64,000 bases of DNA from NCBI RefSeq assembly GCF_000020005.1, contig NC_010718.1, positions 2,872,001 through 2,936,000 on the forward strand, read 5' to 3'. Both the position numbers and the translations under genes were made by a program. The stretch is from Natranaerobius thermophilus JW/NM-WN-LF (GTDB lineage: Bacteria; Bacillota; Natranaerobiia; Natranaerobiales; Natranaerobiaceae). Shown here piece after piece: positions 38,007 through 46,126 of this stretch; positions within the stretch are counted from its first letter, which is position 1, and every line of letters starts with the position of its first letter. The notes beneath the pieces were generated by a model. It made no database searches. It was not told where the DNA came from and saw only the letters and a program-made list of their open reading frames with translations.

Positions 38007-38582
38007 TTAACTGTTTTTTCCTAAGTCAAAGGCTTTTAAGTTGGCTTCTAAAGTCTTGGGAGGAACACGTTTTTTGATAATTTCTTTCCAATGATCTTCA
38101 GGTATATCAATATATTTGGACAGTGCCCCTACAAGGATTACATTTACAGTCTTAATATTACCAGCTTCTTTGGCAACCTCAAGGGCATTAAATGCATTAA
38201 CTTTTTCTGTAACTTCTTTTAAGTTCCCAATTGCATTTTTGGGATAACTGCCCTGTCCAATAGCCACTGGCATGGGGACAATTTGTTGTTCGTTAACAAT
38301 TATTCTAGTATCACTGTGAATATAATCTAACCATCTTAAAGTTTCCATTTGTTCAAAGGATAGGAGAAAATCTGCTTCTCCTTCTGTAATTAGTGGTGAA
38401 TAAACTTTATCACCAAATCTAACATTAGTGACTACACTGCCACCTCTTTGGGCCATTCCATGGACTTCAGATTTTTTCACATCATAATCTTTTGCAAGTA
38501 AGGCCTCACAGATCAGTTCACTTGCTAATAAAACACCTTGACCGCCTACGCCAACAATCATAATATTGGTTGTTTTATTCAT
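38007..38582 (-). CDS. iorB: Indolepyruvate ferredoxin oxidoreductase, beta subunit
   Basis: The 191-residue gamma-domain subunit of the 2-oxoacid:ferredoxin oxidoreductase. IMIVGVGGQGVLLASELICEA is the diagnostic N-terminus, with SEVHGMAQRGGSVVTNVR following. It overlaps the end of iorA by eight bases, so the two are co-translated. With IorA it oxidises aryl or branched 2-oxoacids to acyl-CoA with reduction of ferredoxin. Confidence 0.92.
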   Translation of the reverse strand: MNKTTNIMIVGVGGQGVLLASELICEALLAKDYDVKKSEVHGMAQRGGSVVTNVRFGDKVYSPLITEGEADFLLSFEQMETLRWLDYIHSDTRIIVNEQQIVPMPVAIGQGSYPKNAIGNLKEVTEKVNAFNALEVAKEAGNIKTVNVILVGALSKYIDIPEDHWKEIIKKRVPPKTLEANLKAFDLGKNS

Positions 38583-40338
38583 TTAAGTCACCTGCCTTTA
38601 CAATAGCATCAAACTTACAGACCTGTTGACAAACTCCACAACCGGTACAGAAAGTTGAATCTATTTTTGCCTTGCCATCTTCGCCTTTATAAACAGCGGA
38701 ACAACCTACTTTATAACACATTCCACATGCCTTACATTTTTCACTGTCTATTGTCAAACCTTCCCATCTTGAATCCTTATCAATTAATACACAAGGATTT
38801 TTGGTGATTATGATTGAAGGTTCATCCTTGGCGAGTTCCTCTTTAACAGCTTGTTCTACTTCATCAAGATTATAAGCATCTACTGTCCGAACATTATCAT
38901 TGCTAACACCGACAGCTTTACTTATCTCTTCAACATCAAGGGTTTTTGTACTTTCTCCCATGAGGGTTCTACCGGTACCAGGGTTCTCTTGATGTCCTGT
39001 CATACCTGTTGTTCTGTTATCTAAAACCATGATAGTTGAAGCGCCTTTATTATAGACAATGTCTATTAACCCAGTAATTCCAGTGTGAATAAATGTGGAG
39101 TCGCCTATTACACCAATTAGTTTGTCTTTTCCTTCCCCTTTTAGTGCCAGTTCGGCACCAAAGGTCATGCTGACGCTTGCTCCCATACATACTGTGGTAT
39201 CAATAGCCGATAATGGTGGTACAACTCCCAGGGTGTAACAACCGATATCACCCATGACAGCAAGATTAAGTTTATTAAGAGTATAGAAAACTCCTCGATG
39301 TGGACAGCCTGGACACAAGGCAGGAGGACGTGGTGGCAGGTCAACATCAGGATAAGAAACTTGTTCTGGTTTTTCACCCACAAGATTTTCTTTTAATATC
39401 TTTTGGTTTAATTCATATATCATTGGTAGTTCTTCTTTGCCGATAATTTCTATACCCATTGCTTTAATCTGTTCTTCCAAGAAAGGATCCAACTCTTCAA
39501 CAGCGTAAAGTTTATCTACTTTAGCACTAAATTCTTCAATCACTTTCTTAGGCAATGGATAAGAAAAGCCGAGCTTTAAAATTGAAGCCTGGGGCAATGC
39601 CTCTTTCACATAGTGATAAGAAATACCTCCAGTGATGACACCGATTTTGCTATCTCCCCATTCAATTTTGTTTAGTTCCGTCTGATTTGAAAACTCCTCC
39701 AGTTGTTTCATCCTGTCTTCTACTACTACATGACGTTTTCTAGCATTTCCCGGAACCATGACAAATTTTTCAGGATCTTTTTCAAATTCTTCTAGTGACT
39801 GAACCTGCTCACGTTCTCCAAGGGTAGCTACTGTTTTAGAATGGGATATTCTTGTAGTTACTCTAAAAAGCACAGGAGTGTCAAACTTTTCACTGATTTC
39901 GAAAGCATGTTTGACAAACTCTCGGGCTTCTTCACTATCTGATGGCTCTAACATGGGAACTTTGGCGAACCTGGCAAAATGGCGATTATCTTGTTCGTTT
40001 TGTGAACTATGCATGCTGGGATCATCTGCTGATACTACTACCAATCCACCTTTCACCCCTGTATAGGACAGGGTCATAAAGGGATCAGCCGCCACATTCA
40101 AACCCACATGTTTCATAGCAACCAAGGATCGGGAACCTCCGAAACAGGCGCCAATGGCCACCTCCATAGCCACCTTCTCATTTGGAGCCCATTCACAATA
40201 AACTTCATCTTTAAATTTTGATACATTTTCTAAAATCTCTGTGCTCGGAGTGCCAGGATAAGCTGTTGCAACTGTAGCGCCGGCTTCATAGGCGCCTCTG
40301 GCAATTGCTTCATTTCCAGATAATAAAACTTTACTCAC
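38575..40338 (-). CDS. iorA: Indolepyruvate ferredoxin oxidoreductase, alpha subunit
   Basis: A 587-residue TPP enzyme. AYPGTPSTEILE and CEWAPNEKVAMEVAIGA mark the pyrimidine-binding half. CPGCPHRG and GDIGCYTLG, then MGASVSMTFGAELA with GDSTFIHTGITGL, mark the TPP/Mg half. The C-terminus carries ferredoxin-like clusters (CKACGMCYKVGC and CTGCGVCQQVC). GTG start at 40338 after GGGGAGAGG. In this operon it would act on the keto acids made by the amino acid dehydrogenase, feeding acyl-CoA to Ptb. Confidence 0.94.
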   Translation of the reverse strand: MSKVLLSGNEAIARGAYEAGATVATAYPGTPSTEILENVSKFKDEVYCEWAPNEKVAMEVAIGACFGGSRSLVAMKHVGLNVAADPFMTLSYTGVKGGLVVVSADDPSMHSSQNEQDNRHFARFAKVPMLEPSDSEEAREFVKHAFEISEKFDTPVLFRVTTRISHSKTVATLGEREQVQSLEEFEKDPEKFVMVPGNARKRHVVVEDRMKQLEEFSNQTELNKIEWGDSKIGVITGGISYHYVKEALPQASILKLGFSYPLPKKVIEEFSAKVDKLYAVEELDPFLEEQIKAMGIEIIGKEELPMIYELNQKILKENLVGEKPEQVSYPDVDLPPRPPALCPGCPHRGVFYTLNKLNLAVMGDIGCYTLGVVPPLSAIDTTVCMGASVSMTFGAELALKGEGKDKLIGVIGDSTFIHTGITGLIDIVYNKGASTIMVLDNRTTGMTGHQENPGTGRTLMGESTKTLDVEEISKAVGVSNDNVRTVDAYNLDEVEQAVKEELAKDEPSIIITKNPCVLIDKDSRWEGLTIDSEKCKACGMCYKVGCSAVYKGEDGKAKIDSTFCTGCGVCQQVCKFDAIVKAGDLNE

Positions 40339-40358
40339 AGTCCTCTCCCCTTTCGTTA

Positions 40359-41273
40359 TTAATTATTAATAGATAATGCCCCTAGGGCCATTGAAGTCAT
40401 TTTTGTTTCTAAATTATCAGATCTAGAAGTTAAGACTATGGGAGTTTTTGCCCCCACAACAAGGCCTGCCATGGTAGCGCCCCCTAAGAAAGTCAGGGAC
40501 TTGGCTAGTTGATTACCTTCTTCTATATCTGAAACAAATAAAATATCTGCTTCACCGGCTACTGGACTACTAATCCCTTTATGTTCAGCAGCTTCTTTAC
40601 TAACTGCATTATCTAGAGCAAAGGGACCATCCACTACTGCGTTCTTAATCTGACCTCTGTCAGCCATTTTAGATAAGATTGCTCCATCCACAGTGGCCTT
40701 CATTTTCGGGTTTACCTGCTCCACAGCCGCCAATGCAGCTACTTTAGGAGGTGAAACCCCAATGCTATTAACAAAGTCTGCTGCATTTTGAATAATCACC
40801 TGTTTTTCTTCAAGTTCTGGTGATATATTGATACCACCATCTGTTATGAAGAGTAATCTATCAAGATTAGCTACATCGATACAGGCTAAGTGACTTAAAA
40901 TTCTGCCAGTCCTGAGTCCATAATCTGAGTTCAAAACTTCTTTTAGAAAAGATGAGGTGCCAATTAGCCCCTTCATCAAATAATCAGCTTCACCTGAAGA
41001 TACTAACTTTACAGCTGTAGTGGCAGCGCTTTTTTCATCTGATTCTTCAATTATTTCAAGATAGTCGGTATCGAGATCTAAACCAATATTCTGTGAAAGG
41101 TTCTTTATCTCTTGTCCATTACCGACCAATTTAAATTTAATTTGTAACTCTTTCTCTATAGATAATTTAACGGCTTCTAGAATGGTTTGATCAGCTGCCT
41201 GTCCAATAGCCAATGTGACGGGTTTGATATTTCTTACCTGTTCAGTTAAGTCCGAAAAACTTTGAATTCTCAT
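40359..41273 (-). CDS. ptb: Phosphate butyryltransferase (phosphotransacylase)
   Basis: A 304-residue phosphate acyltransferase that swaps CoA for phosphate on butyryl-, isobutyryl- or isovaleryl-CoA. The pattern MKGLIGTSSFLKEVLN, then FITDGGINISP and VDGPFALDNAVSKEAA, and the end FLGGATMAGLVVGAKTPIVLTSRSD are typical of Ptb rather than acetate Pta. It lies between buk and iorA on one strand. ATG behind AGGAGGGGG. Confidence 0.93.
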   Translation of the reverse strand: MRIQSFSDLTEQVRNIKPVTLAIGQAADQTILEAVKLSIEKELQIKFKLVGNGQEIKNLSQNIGLDLDTDYLEIIEESDEKSAATTAVKLVSSGEADYLMKGLIGTSSFLKEVLNSDYGLRTGRILSHLACIDVANLDRLLFITDGGINISPELEEKQVIIQNAADFVNSIGVSPPKVAALAAVEQVNPKMKATVDGAILSKMADRGQIKNAVVDGPFALDNAVSKEAAEHKGISSPVAGEADILFVSDIEEGNQLAKSLTFLGGATMAGLVVGAKTPIVLTSRSDNLETKMTSMALGALSINN

Positions 41274-41329
41274 TTTTAAGTTCCCCCTCCTAAATACAGA
41301 CTTTTAACTTTACTTAAATACTGTTTATT

Positions 41330-42388
41330 TTAATAAATCTTGGCAGTTTCTTCTCCGTTGAGTACCCTTAAAGCCCCCAGGGCTAGTGCCTCCAACTCTT
41401 CTTCCCCAGCTTCAACTTTTACAGGTCCTAAAAAGGAAACCCTTTCTTTTATTTGGTCAACTATATATTGAGAGTTTGCCATACCACCAGTTATGACAAT
41501 GGCATCCAGTTCACCATTTAGGACAGTAGCCATAGCACCAATTTCCTTGGCTATTTGATAGGTCATGGCTTTTAATACCATATCTGCCTGTTCGTCACCT
41601 GATTTAGCCTTTTCTTCTACTTCTTGGATATCTTTTGTTCCCATATAGGCATAGACTCCACCTTTTTTGAGAACTCTTTCAACCATTTCTTTTTCTGTGT
41701 ATTTACCTGAATAGCACAATTGAATTAACTGGTATACGGGGAGAGTCCCTGTTCTTTCTGTAGCAAAAGGGCCTTCGTTGTTGGCATTGTTTACATCAAT
41801 CATCTGGCCTTTATAATGAGGAGCTACCGAAATACCGCTTCCTAAATGAGCCACAATTAGTTTTAAATCTTCATAGGAGCGATCCATTTCCCTTGCTACT
41901 TTACGGGCCACGGCTTTCATATTTAAAGCATGGGATTGGCTTAATCTTTCTAATTCTGGTAAACCTGAATATCTGGCGATATCTTCAAACTCGTCAACAG
42001 CTACAGGGTCCACAATATAAGCTGGAATATCCAGTTCTTTTGATAGGATATCAGCCATAATAGCCCCTAGATTTGAGGCGTGTTCTCCATATTTAGCTTG
42101 TTTCAAATCATTTATCATGGTTTCTGTTACTTTGTAAGTTCCACCTGGAATTGGTCTTAACAATCCTCCTCGAGCTACGACTGCATCAAGTTCTTCTAAT
42201 TCCACATTAATTTCTTCCAGGGTCTCCTTTATATGCTTAAGCCGATATTCATCTTGATCTGCCACATCTTGATACTCAGCCAATTCATCGGCACTATGTC
42301 GAACTGTTTTTTCAGTTGTTGCCGTCTCATTTTCATATAAAGCAATTTTTGTGGATGTGGAACCTGGATTTATAACAAGTATCTTCAA
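41330..42388 (-). CDS. buk: Butyrate/branched-chain fatty acid kinase
   Basis: A 352-residue acetokinase-family enzyme that makes ATP from butyryl- or branched acyl phosphate. INPGSTSTKIALYENE is the phosphate 1 loop, then VARGGLLRPIPGGTYKV, then LIVAHLGSGISVAPH and VITGGMANSQYIVD, all as in Buk. The start is TTG behind AAGGAGG. With Ptb it completes substrate-level phosphorylation from amino-acid-derived acyl-CoA. Confidence 0.93.
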   Translation of the reverse strand: MKILVINPGSTSTKIALYENETATTEKTVRHSADELAEYQDVADQDEYRLKHIKETLEEINVELEELDAVVARGGLLRPIPGGTYKVTETMINDLKQAKYGEHASNLGAIMADILSKELDIPAYIVDPVAVDEFEDIARYSGLPELERLSQSHALNMKAVARKVAREMDRSYEDLKLIVAHLGSGISVAPHYKGQMIDVNNANNEGPFATERTGTLPVYQLIQLCYSGKYTEKEMVERVLKKGGVYAYMGTKDIQEVEEKAKSGDEQADMVLKAMTYQIAKEIGAMATVLNGELDAIVITGGMANSQYIVDQIKERVSFLGPVKVEAGEEELEALALGALRVLNGEETAKIY

Positions 42389-42420
42389 TTATAATCCTCC
42401 TTCCTTGGTTTTAACATGCC

Positions 42421-42457
42421 TATAGGTTCCTGGACCTGGACTGATCCAGGAACCTAT
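42421..42457. other. Intercistronic 12-bp perfect hairpin
   Basis: ATAGGTTCCTGG and its exact complement CCAGGAACCTAT lie between the dehydrogenase and buk genes. There is no T run on the minus strand, so it may be an mRNA stabilising or processing stem rather than a terminator. Confidence 0.5.
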
Positions 42458-42514
42458 AATAAGATTTTTAAAGTTCGAACATTTTATATTAATATTTTCG
42501 TTAAAGTATTTTCG

Positions 42515-43603
42515 TTATTTCTTTTCTTCAACTAAAAAGTTTTTTCTGACCTCTGCTACTGTATCTAATCGATCTTCTACTAATATATTGGCTGCTTGAT
42601 AAGTAGGTACTCGCTTTTCTTCAGATATTTTGAAAATGTCTAACAATATTTCATATATTCTAGCCGTAGTTTTCATAACTCTGTCATGATTGAATTCTTT
42701 GACTTCATCAGCTGCTTGAATTAGCCCTCCGGCATTAATTACATAATCCGGTGCATATAAAATTCCCTTTTCAAATAAAATATCACCGTGTTTATCCTCT
42801 TGTAACTGATTATTTGCTGAACCCGCTACAATATCACATTTTAATTTTTCAATAGTGAAGTCATTGATAACTGCACCTAATGCATTGGGACTGAAAATAT
42901 CGCAATCCACTTCATAAATCTGATCCGGTTCACACGTTTCAATCTGTGAATATTTCGATTTCAATTCTTCAATGGCATCTTTACTAATATCAGTTGCCAC
43001 TACCTCAGCCCCTTCATCTTCAATTAAATGTTTAACAAGTAATTGCCCAACTTTTCCTAAACCTTGGACGGCAACTTTTTTTCCTGATAGCGAATCAGTT
43101 CCGTATTTTGCTTTAGCAGAAGCCTTCAATCCCTGCCAGACACCATAGGCCGTGGTAATAGCAGTACTTCCGCCACCACCGAATTCTACAGGACGTCCTA
43201 CTATACAATCTGTTTCTCTCATAGAGTGAATAAAATCGTCTGGGGATGTTCCCACGTCAGTACCAGTGTAATAACGTCCTCGCATAGTTTGAACAAAACG
43301 TCCCAGGGCTCTGAACATTCCTTCATTTTTTTGTTCTGGATCTCCAATCATAACTGTCTTTCCACCACCATAATCCACACCTGAAACTCCACATTTGTAG
43401 GTCATACCTTTAGATAAGCGAAGGACATCGGTTAAAGCATCATCATCGCTTTCGTAGTCCATCATCCGGCAACCACCAAGAGCCGGGCCCAAAGTAGTGT
43501 CGTGGATTGCAATAATAGCTTTTAAACCAGTTTTTTTGTCATAATTAAAAATCACCTGTTCATGACCCTGTTGCTCCATTTCCCTAAAAACCTGTTCAGA
43601 CAT
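42515..43603 (-). CDS. Leucine/valine/phenylalanine-type amino acid dehydrogenase
   Basis: A 362-residue NAD-dependent enzyme that deaminates branched-chain or aromatic amino acids to 2-oxoacids. The catalytic lysines lie in LSKGMTYKCGVSGVDYGGGK; the glycine-rich NAD motif is VAVQGLGKVGQLLVKHL; GTDVGTSPDDF and VAGSANNQL are family landmarks. Length and layout match Bacillus leucine dehydrogenase. ATG at 43603 follows AAGGAGG. A triple half-site operator lies 60-86 bases upstream. Leucine versus phenylalanine preference cannot be told by eye, but the Ior partner hints at aromatic substrates too. Confidence 0.9.
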   Translation of the reverse strand: MSEQVFREMEQQGHEQVIFNYDKKTGLKAIIAIHDTTLGPALGGCRMMDYESDDDALTDVLRLSKGMTYKCGVSGVDYGGGKTVMIGDPEQKNEGMFRALGRFVQTMRGRYYTGTDVGTSPDDFIHSMRETDCIVGRPVEFGGGGSTAITTAYGVWQGLKASAKAKYGTDSLSGKKVAVQGLGKVGQLLVKHLIEDEGAEVVATDISKDAIEELKSKYSQIETCEPDQIYEVDCDIFSPNALGAVINDFTIEKLKCDIVAGSANNQLQEDKHGDILFEKGILYAPDYVINAGGLIQAADEVKEFNHDRVMKTTARIYEILLDIFKISEEKRVPTYQAANILVEDRLDTVAEVRKNFLVEEKK

Positions 43604-43662
43604 CTTAAAAACCTCCTTGAAAAGATTTTTTAAAATATTAACTCTTCATAATTTATTTATAG

Positions 43663-43689
43663 TTCCATTGTATGGAACGGTGTTCCATA
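43663..43689. promoter_or_regulatory. Triple half-site operator before the dehydrogenase gene
   Basis: GTTCCAT-TGT-ATGGAAC-GGT-GTTCCAT forms two overlapping palindromes sharing the centre, i.e. GTTC-N9-GAAC-N3-GTTC. The same order and spacing occurs before brnQ at 45967. A -10-like TATAAA lies next to it on the minus strand, so the site overlaps the promoter. Confidence 0.75.
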
Positions 43690-43716
43690 AAAAGATAAAA
43701 ATTTTTAGACTTTCAA

Positions 43717-44481
43717 TCAGAGAAATTTGGAAATCTGAGCCGATGTTAGTTTTAATTGTTTAATTATTTCCGGAAAACGATTATAAATTCTATTTACTGG
43801 ACCTGAAACACTAACTGCCGCTACAGCATGACCTTCTTGATCAAATATAGGAGTTGCCAAACAACTCAAGCCAATCTCTATTTCTTCATAGTCGATAGCA
43901 TAACCTTTTTCTCTTACCTCTTCTAAAATTCTATATAACTCTTTAAAGTCGGCAATTGTATTTGAAGTAAATTCTTCTAATGGTTTTTGTTTAAGCTGTT
44001 CTAGTACGCCTTCATCACTGTATGCCAATAAAACTTTTCCAACACCGGAACAATGAGCTGGTGTTCGTGACCCTACTGGAGGTGAAATAGTCAACATATG
44101 TTCAGTCTGAATCTTCTCAACAACAATAACTTCTGGATCATCTATCTCATCAAGTATTGCAAGATTGACTGTTTCATTTACATCCTCTGACAATTTTTTT
44201 AGATACGGATAGGCCACATCTTTTAATACAAATTTGTCTTGATATAACATGCCTAAGGAGAAATTTTTAACTCCTAACCAGTATTTATTTGTAATGGGAT
44301 TTTTGTAAATAAAGCCACGGCTACTTAAAGTTGATAGTATCCTATGTACAGTACTTTTATAATAACCTAAAGAATGACTGATCTCACTCACACCTAGTTC
44401 TCGTTTTTTTTCTAAAAATAGTAGTAGTACATCCAGGGCTCTTTCAATGGCTTGAATATTTTTAGATTCGCTATCGCTCAT
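43717..44481 (-). CDS. IclR-family regulator of the amino acid fermentation cluster
   Basis: About 254 residues. N-terminal helix-turn-helix (IQAIERALDVLLLFLE, then GVSEISHSLGYYKSTVHRILS) and effector domain (RTPAHCSGVGKVLLAY, then IGLSCLATPIFDQEGH, then AVSVSGPVNRI). The ATG at 44481 is better spaced from AAAGGATGGGA than the upstream one at 44493. It lies between brnQ and the dehydrogenase, all on the minus strand. Two matching triple half-sites, one before each flanking transcription unit, make it the obvious candidate to bind them. Confidence 0.88.
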   Translation of the reverse strand: MSDSESKNIQAIERALDVLLLFLEKKRELGVSEISHSLGYYKSTVHRILSTLSSRGFIYKNPITNKYWLGVKNFSLGMLYQDKFVLKDVAYPYLKKLSEDVNETVNLAILDEIDDPEVIVVEKIQTEHMLTISPPVGSRTPAHCSGVGKVLLAYSDEGVLEQLKQKPLEEFTSNTIADFKELYRILEEVREKGYAIDYEEIEIGLSCLATPIFDQEGHAVAAVSVSGPVNRIYNRFPEIIKQLKLTSAQISKFL

Positions 44482-44571
44482 TTTGGATCCCATCCTTTAC
44501 ATAAAAGTTATCTAAACTGAGTTTCATTTTATATTGTGTTAATTATAACAGATTGTTGATTTTTGGTAAAT

Positions 44572-45887
44572 TTAAGCTGTGTCTGTACTCTCCTTAGTCC
44601 GTAGAGAAATCCCTCTTTTGAGTAACTTAGAAATCAAGGCAAACAAGATGGCAGGTACTATCCATTGAACACCGTATTCTGCAAATGGTAAATTCCCCAT
44701 AATACTTTCGAGTCCGTAAAGTTCTAAATCTAATAACATGGCTGAGTCAAATAAACCAACTATAAATGCTCCAAAAACAGCTCCCCGATAAACCACTTTA
44801 TCTTTTATGTAATTATTAAAGATTGTCATAATTATCAGAACAATGGCGACAGGATATATTGCTACCAAAATTGGCTCAGCTATCCTTACAATAGATTCTA
44901 CTCCAGCATTGGCAAAAAAAGCACTAAATAAAACAGTTACCCAAACTACTAGTTTATAATTTAATTTACCATTTGTAATTCCACTAAAGAATTTGCCAGC
45001 TGTGGTTGTTAGGCCTATTGAGGTAGTTAGGCAAGCTAAAAATACACTCATCCCCAAGGCATAAGTACCAATAGAGCCTAATATTTTATCGCTCACTCCA
45101 ATTAATAATTCTGTTCGATGGATCCCCTCAGAAAAAACTGCACTGGAAGTTGCTCCTAGAAACAGCAATCCACCATAAATTAATCCTAAACCTGTAGCAG
45201 CAATCATTCCTGCTCTAATTGTTATTGAAACTTGATCTGATGTGGTACTATAACCTTTTTCATTCAAACTGCTAATTATGATGGTCGCTAGAATAACCGA
45301 ACCTAATGCATCCATAGTTTGATAACCTTCTGTTAAACCAGTTTTAAAGGGTGTAGCAGCCTCCATATCTACGGGATTACCTATGGGGTTTAAAATCCCA
45401 CCTATAACTATTGCTCCCAGAATTGCAACTAAGATTGAAGTCAAGTATTTTCCAATCCTATCTATAACTGAAGAAGGATTGAGAACAAAATATAATGTAA
45501 GTCCAAAAAAGATAGTTGTAGTAATTATTGAAGCAATAAGTGAATCACTGAAAAATGGTACAACTCCTAGCTCAAAAGCCGTTGCTCCAGTTCTGGGAAT
45601 AGCTAATAAAGGTCCAATTGCCAAAACAATCACTATTCCGAAAATTTTTCCGAAATTGGGGCTGACATTTTTTCCAAAATCATCAACAGTGCCGCCGGCT
45701 ACCGAAGCTGCAATAACCCCTAACAGAGGAAGCCCTACTCCTGTTAACAAAAATCCAACTGCAGCGGGCAACCAGTCACTTCCAGAAGAATGACCTAAAA
45801 ATGGCGGAAAAATCACTTACCTGCTCCTAAAAACATGGCAAAAAGAGCGAAACCGATAATGATTGTGTCAGAACTTTTCTTACTCAT
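44572..45887 (-). pseudogene. brnQ: Branched-chain amino acid:cation symporter gene with a one-base frameshift
   Basis: The gene begins at ATG 45887 behind AGGAGGG and reads SDTIIIGFALFAMFLGAGK, then stops. The family continues this segment as GAGNLIFPPFLG. Shifting by one base near 45816-45818 restores exactly IFPPFLGHSSGSDW and 414 further residues of a complete LIVCS-family carrier with about 12 helices. A single missing base explains the break. A GTG at 45816 could start the truncated protein, but it lacks most of the first helix and any ribosome site. Possible explanations are recent decay, sequencing error, or slippage at no obvious slippery run. The cluster's uptake step depends on this gene. 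Confidence 0.82.
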
Positions 45888-45966
45888 TATTACCCTCCTA
45901 AATGACGATTTTTAAACAATTGATCTTTAACAGTTTTAGAATTTATTAATACCCCCTTTCGTTTCT

Positions 45967-45990
45967 GTTCCTTTGTTCAGAACACTGTTC
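45967..45990. promoter_or_regulatory. Triple half-site operator before brnQ
   Basis: GTTC (45967), nine bases, GAAC (45980), three bases, GTTC (45987): the same layout as at 43663. It lies 80-103 bases upstream of the brnQ start. Confidence 0.7.
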
Positions 45991-46009
45991 CTGCTAGCGA
46001 TATAAAATA

Positions 46010-46036
46010 ATTCACAGATCCTAAAATCTGTGAATT
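46010..46036. other. Hairpin in the brnQ leader
   Basis: ATTCACAGAT and ATCTGTGAAT are perfect arms around CCTAAA. No T run follows on the minus strand. It lies between the distal promoter and the operator. Confidence 0.5.
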
Positions 46037-46080
46037 GATTTAATTGTTTGATAATTTTTTCACTTTTGAATTTCAAATAA

Positions 46081-46109
46081 ATTATAACTCATCTTTTGTT
46101 TTTTATCAA
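46081..46109 (-). promoter_or_regulatory. Sigma-A promoter driving brnQ
   Basis: On the minus strand TTGATA (46109-46104), 17 bases, TATAAT (46086-46081). The insertion sequence's target duplication starts at the very next base, 46110. Confidence 0.75.
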
Positions 46110-46126
46110 GCTAAAATTTTAATAAA
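46110..46126. repeat. Target site duplication, left copy
   Basis: GCTAAAATTTTAATAAA, identical to 47608-47624, directly abuts the left inverted repeat of the insertion sequence. Confidence 0.9.
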
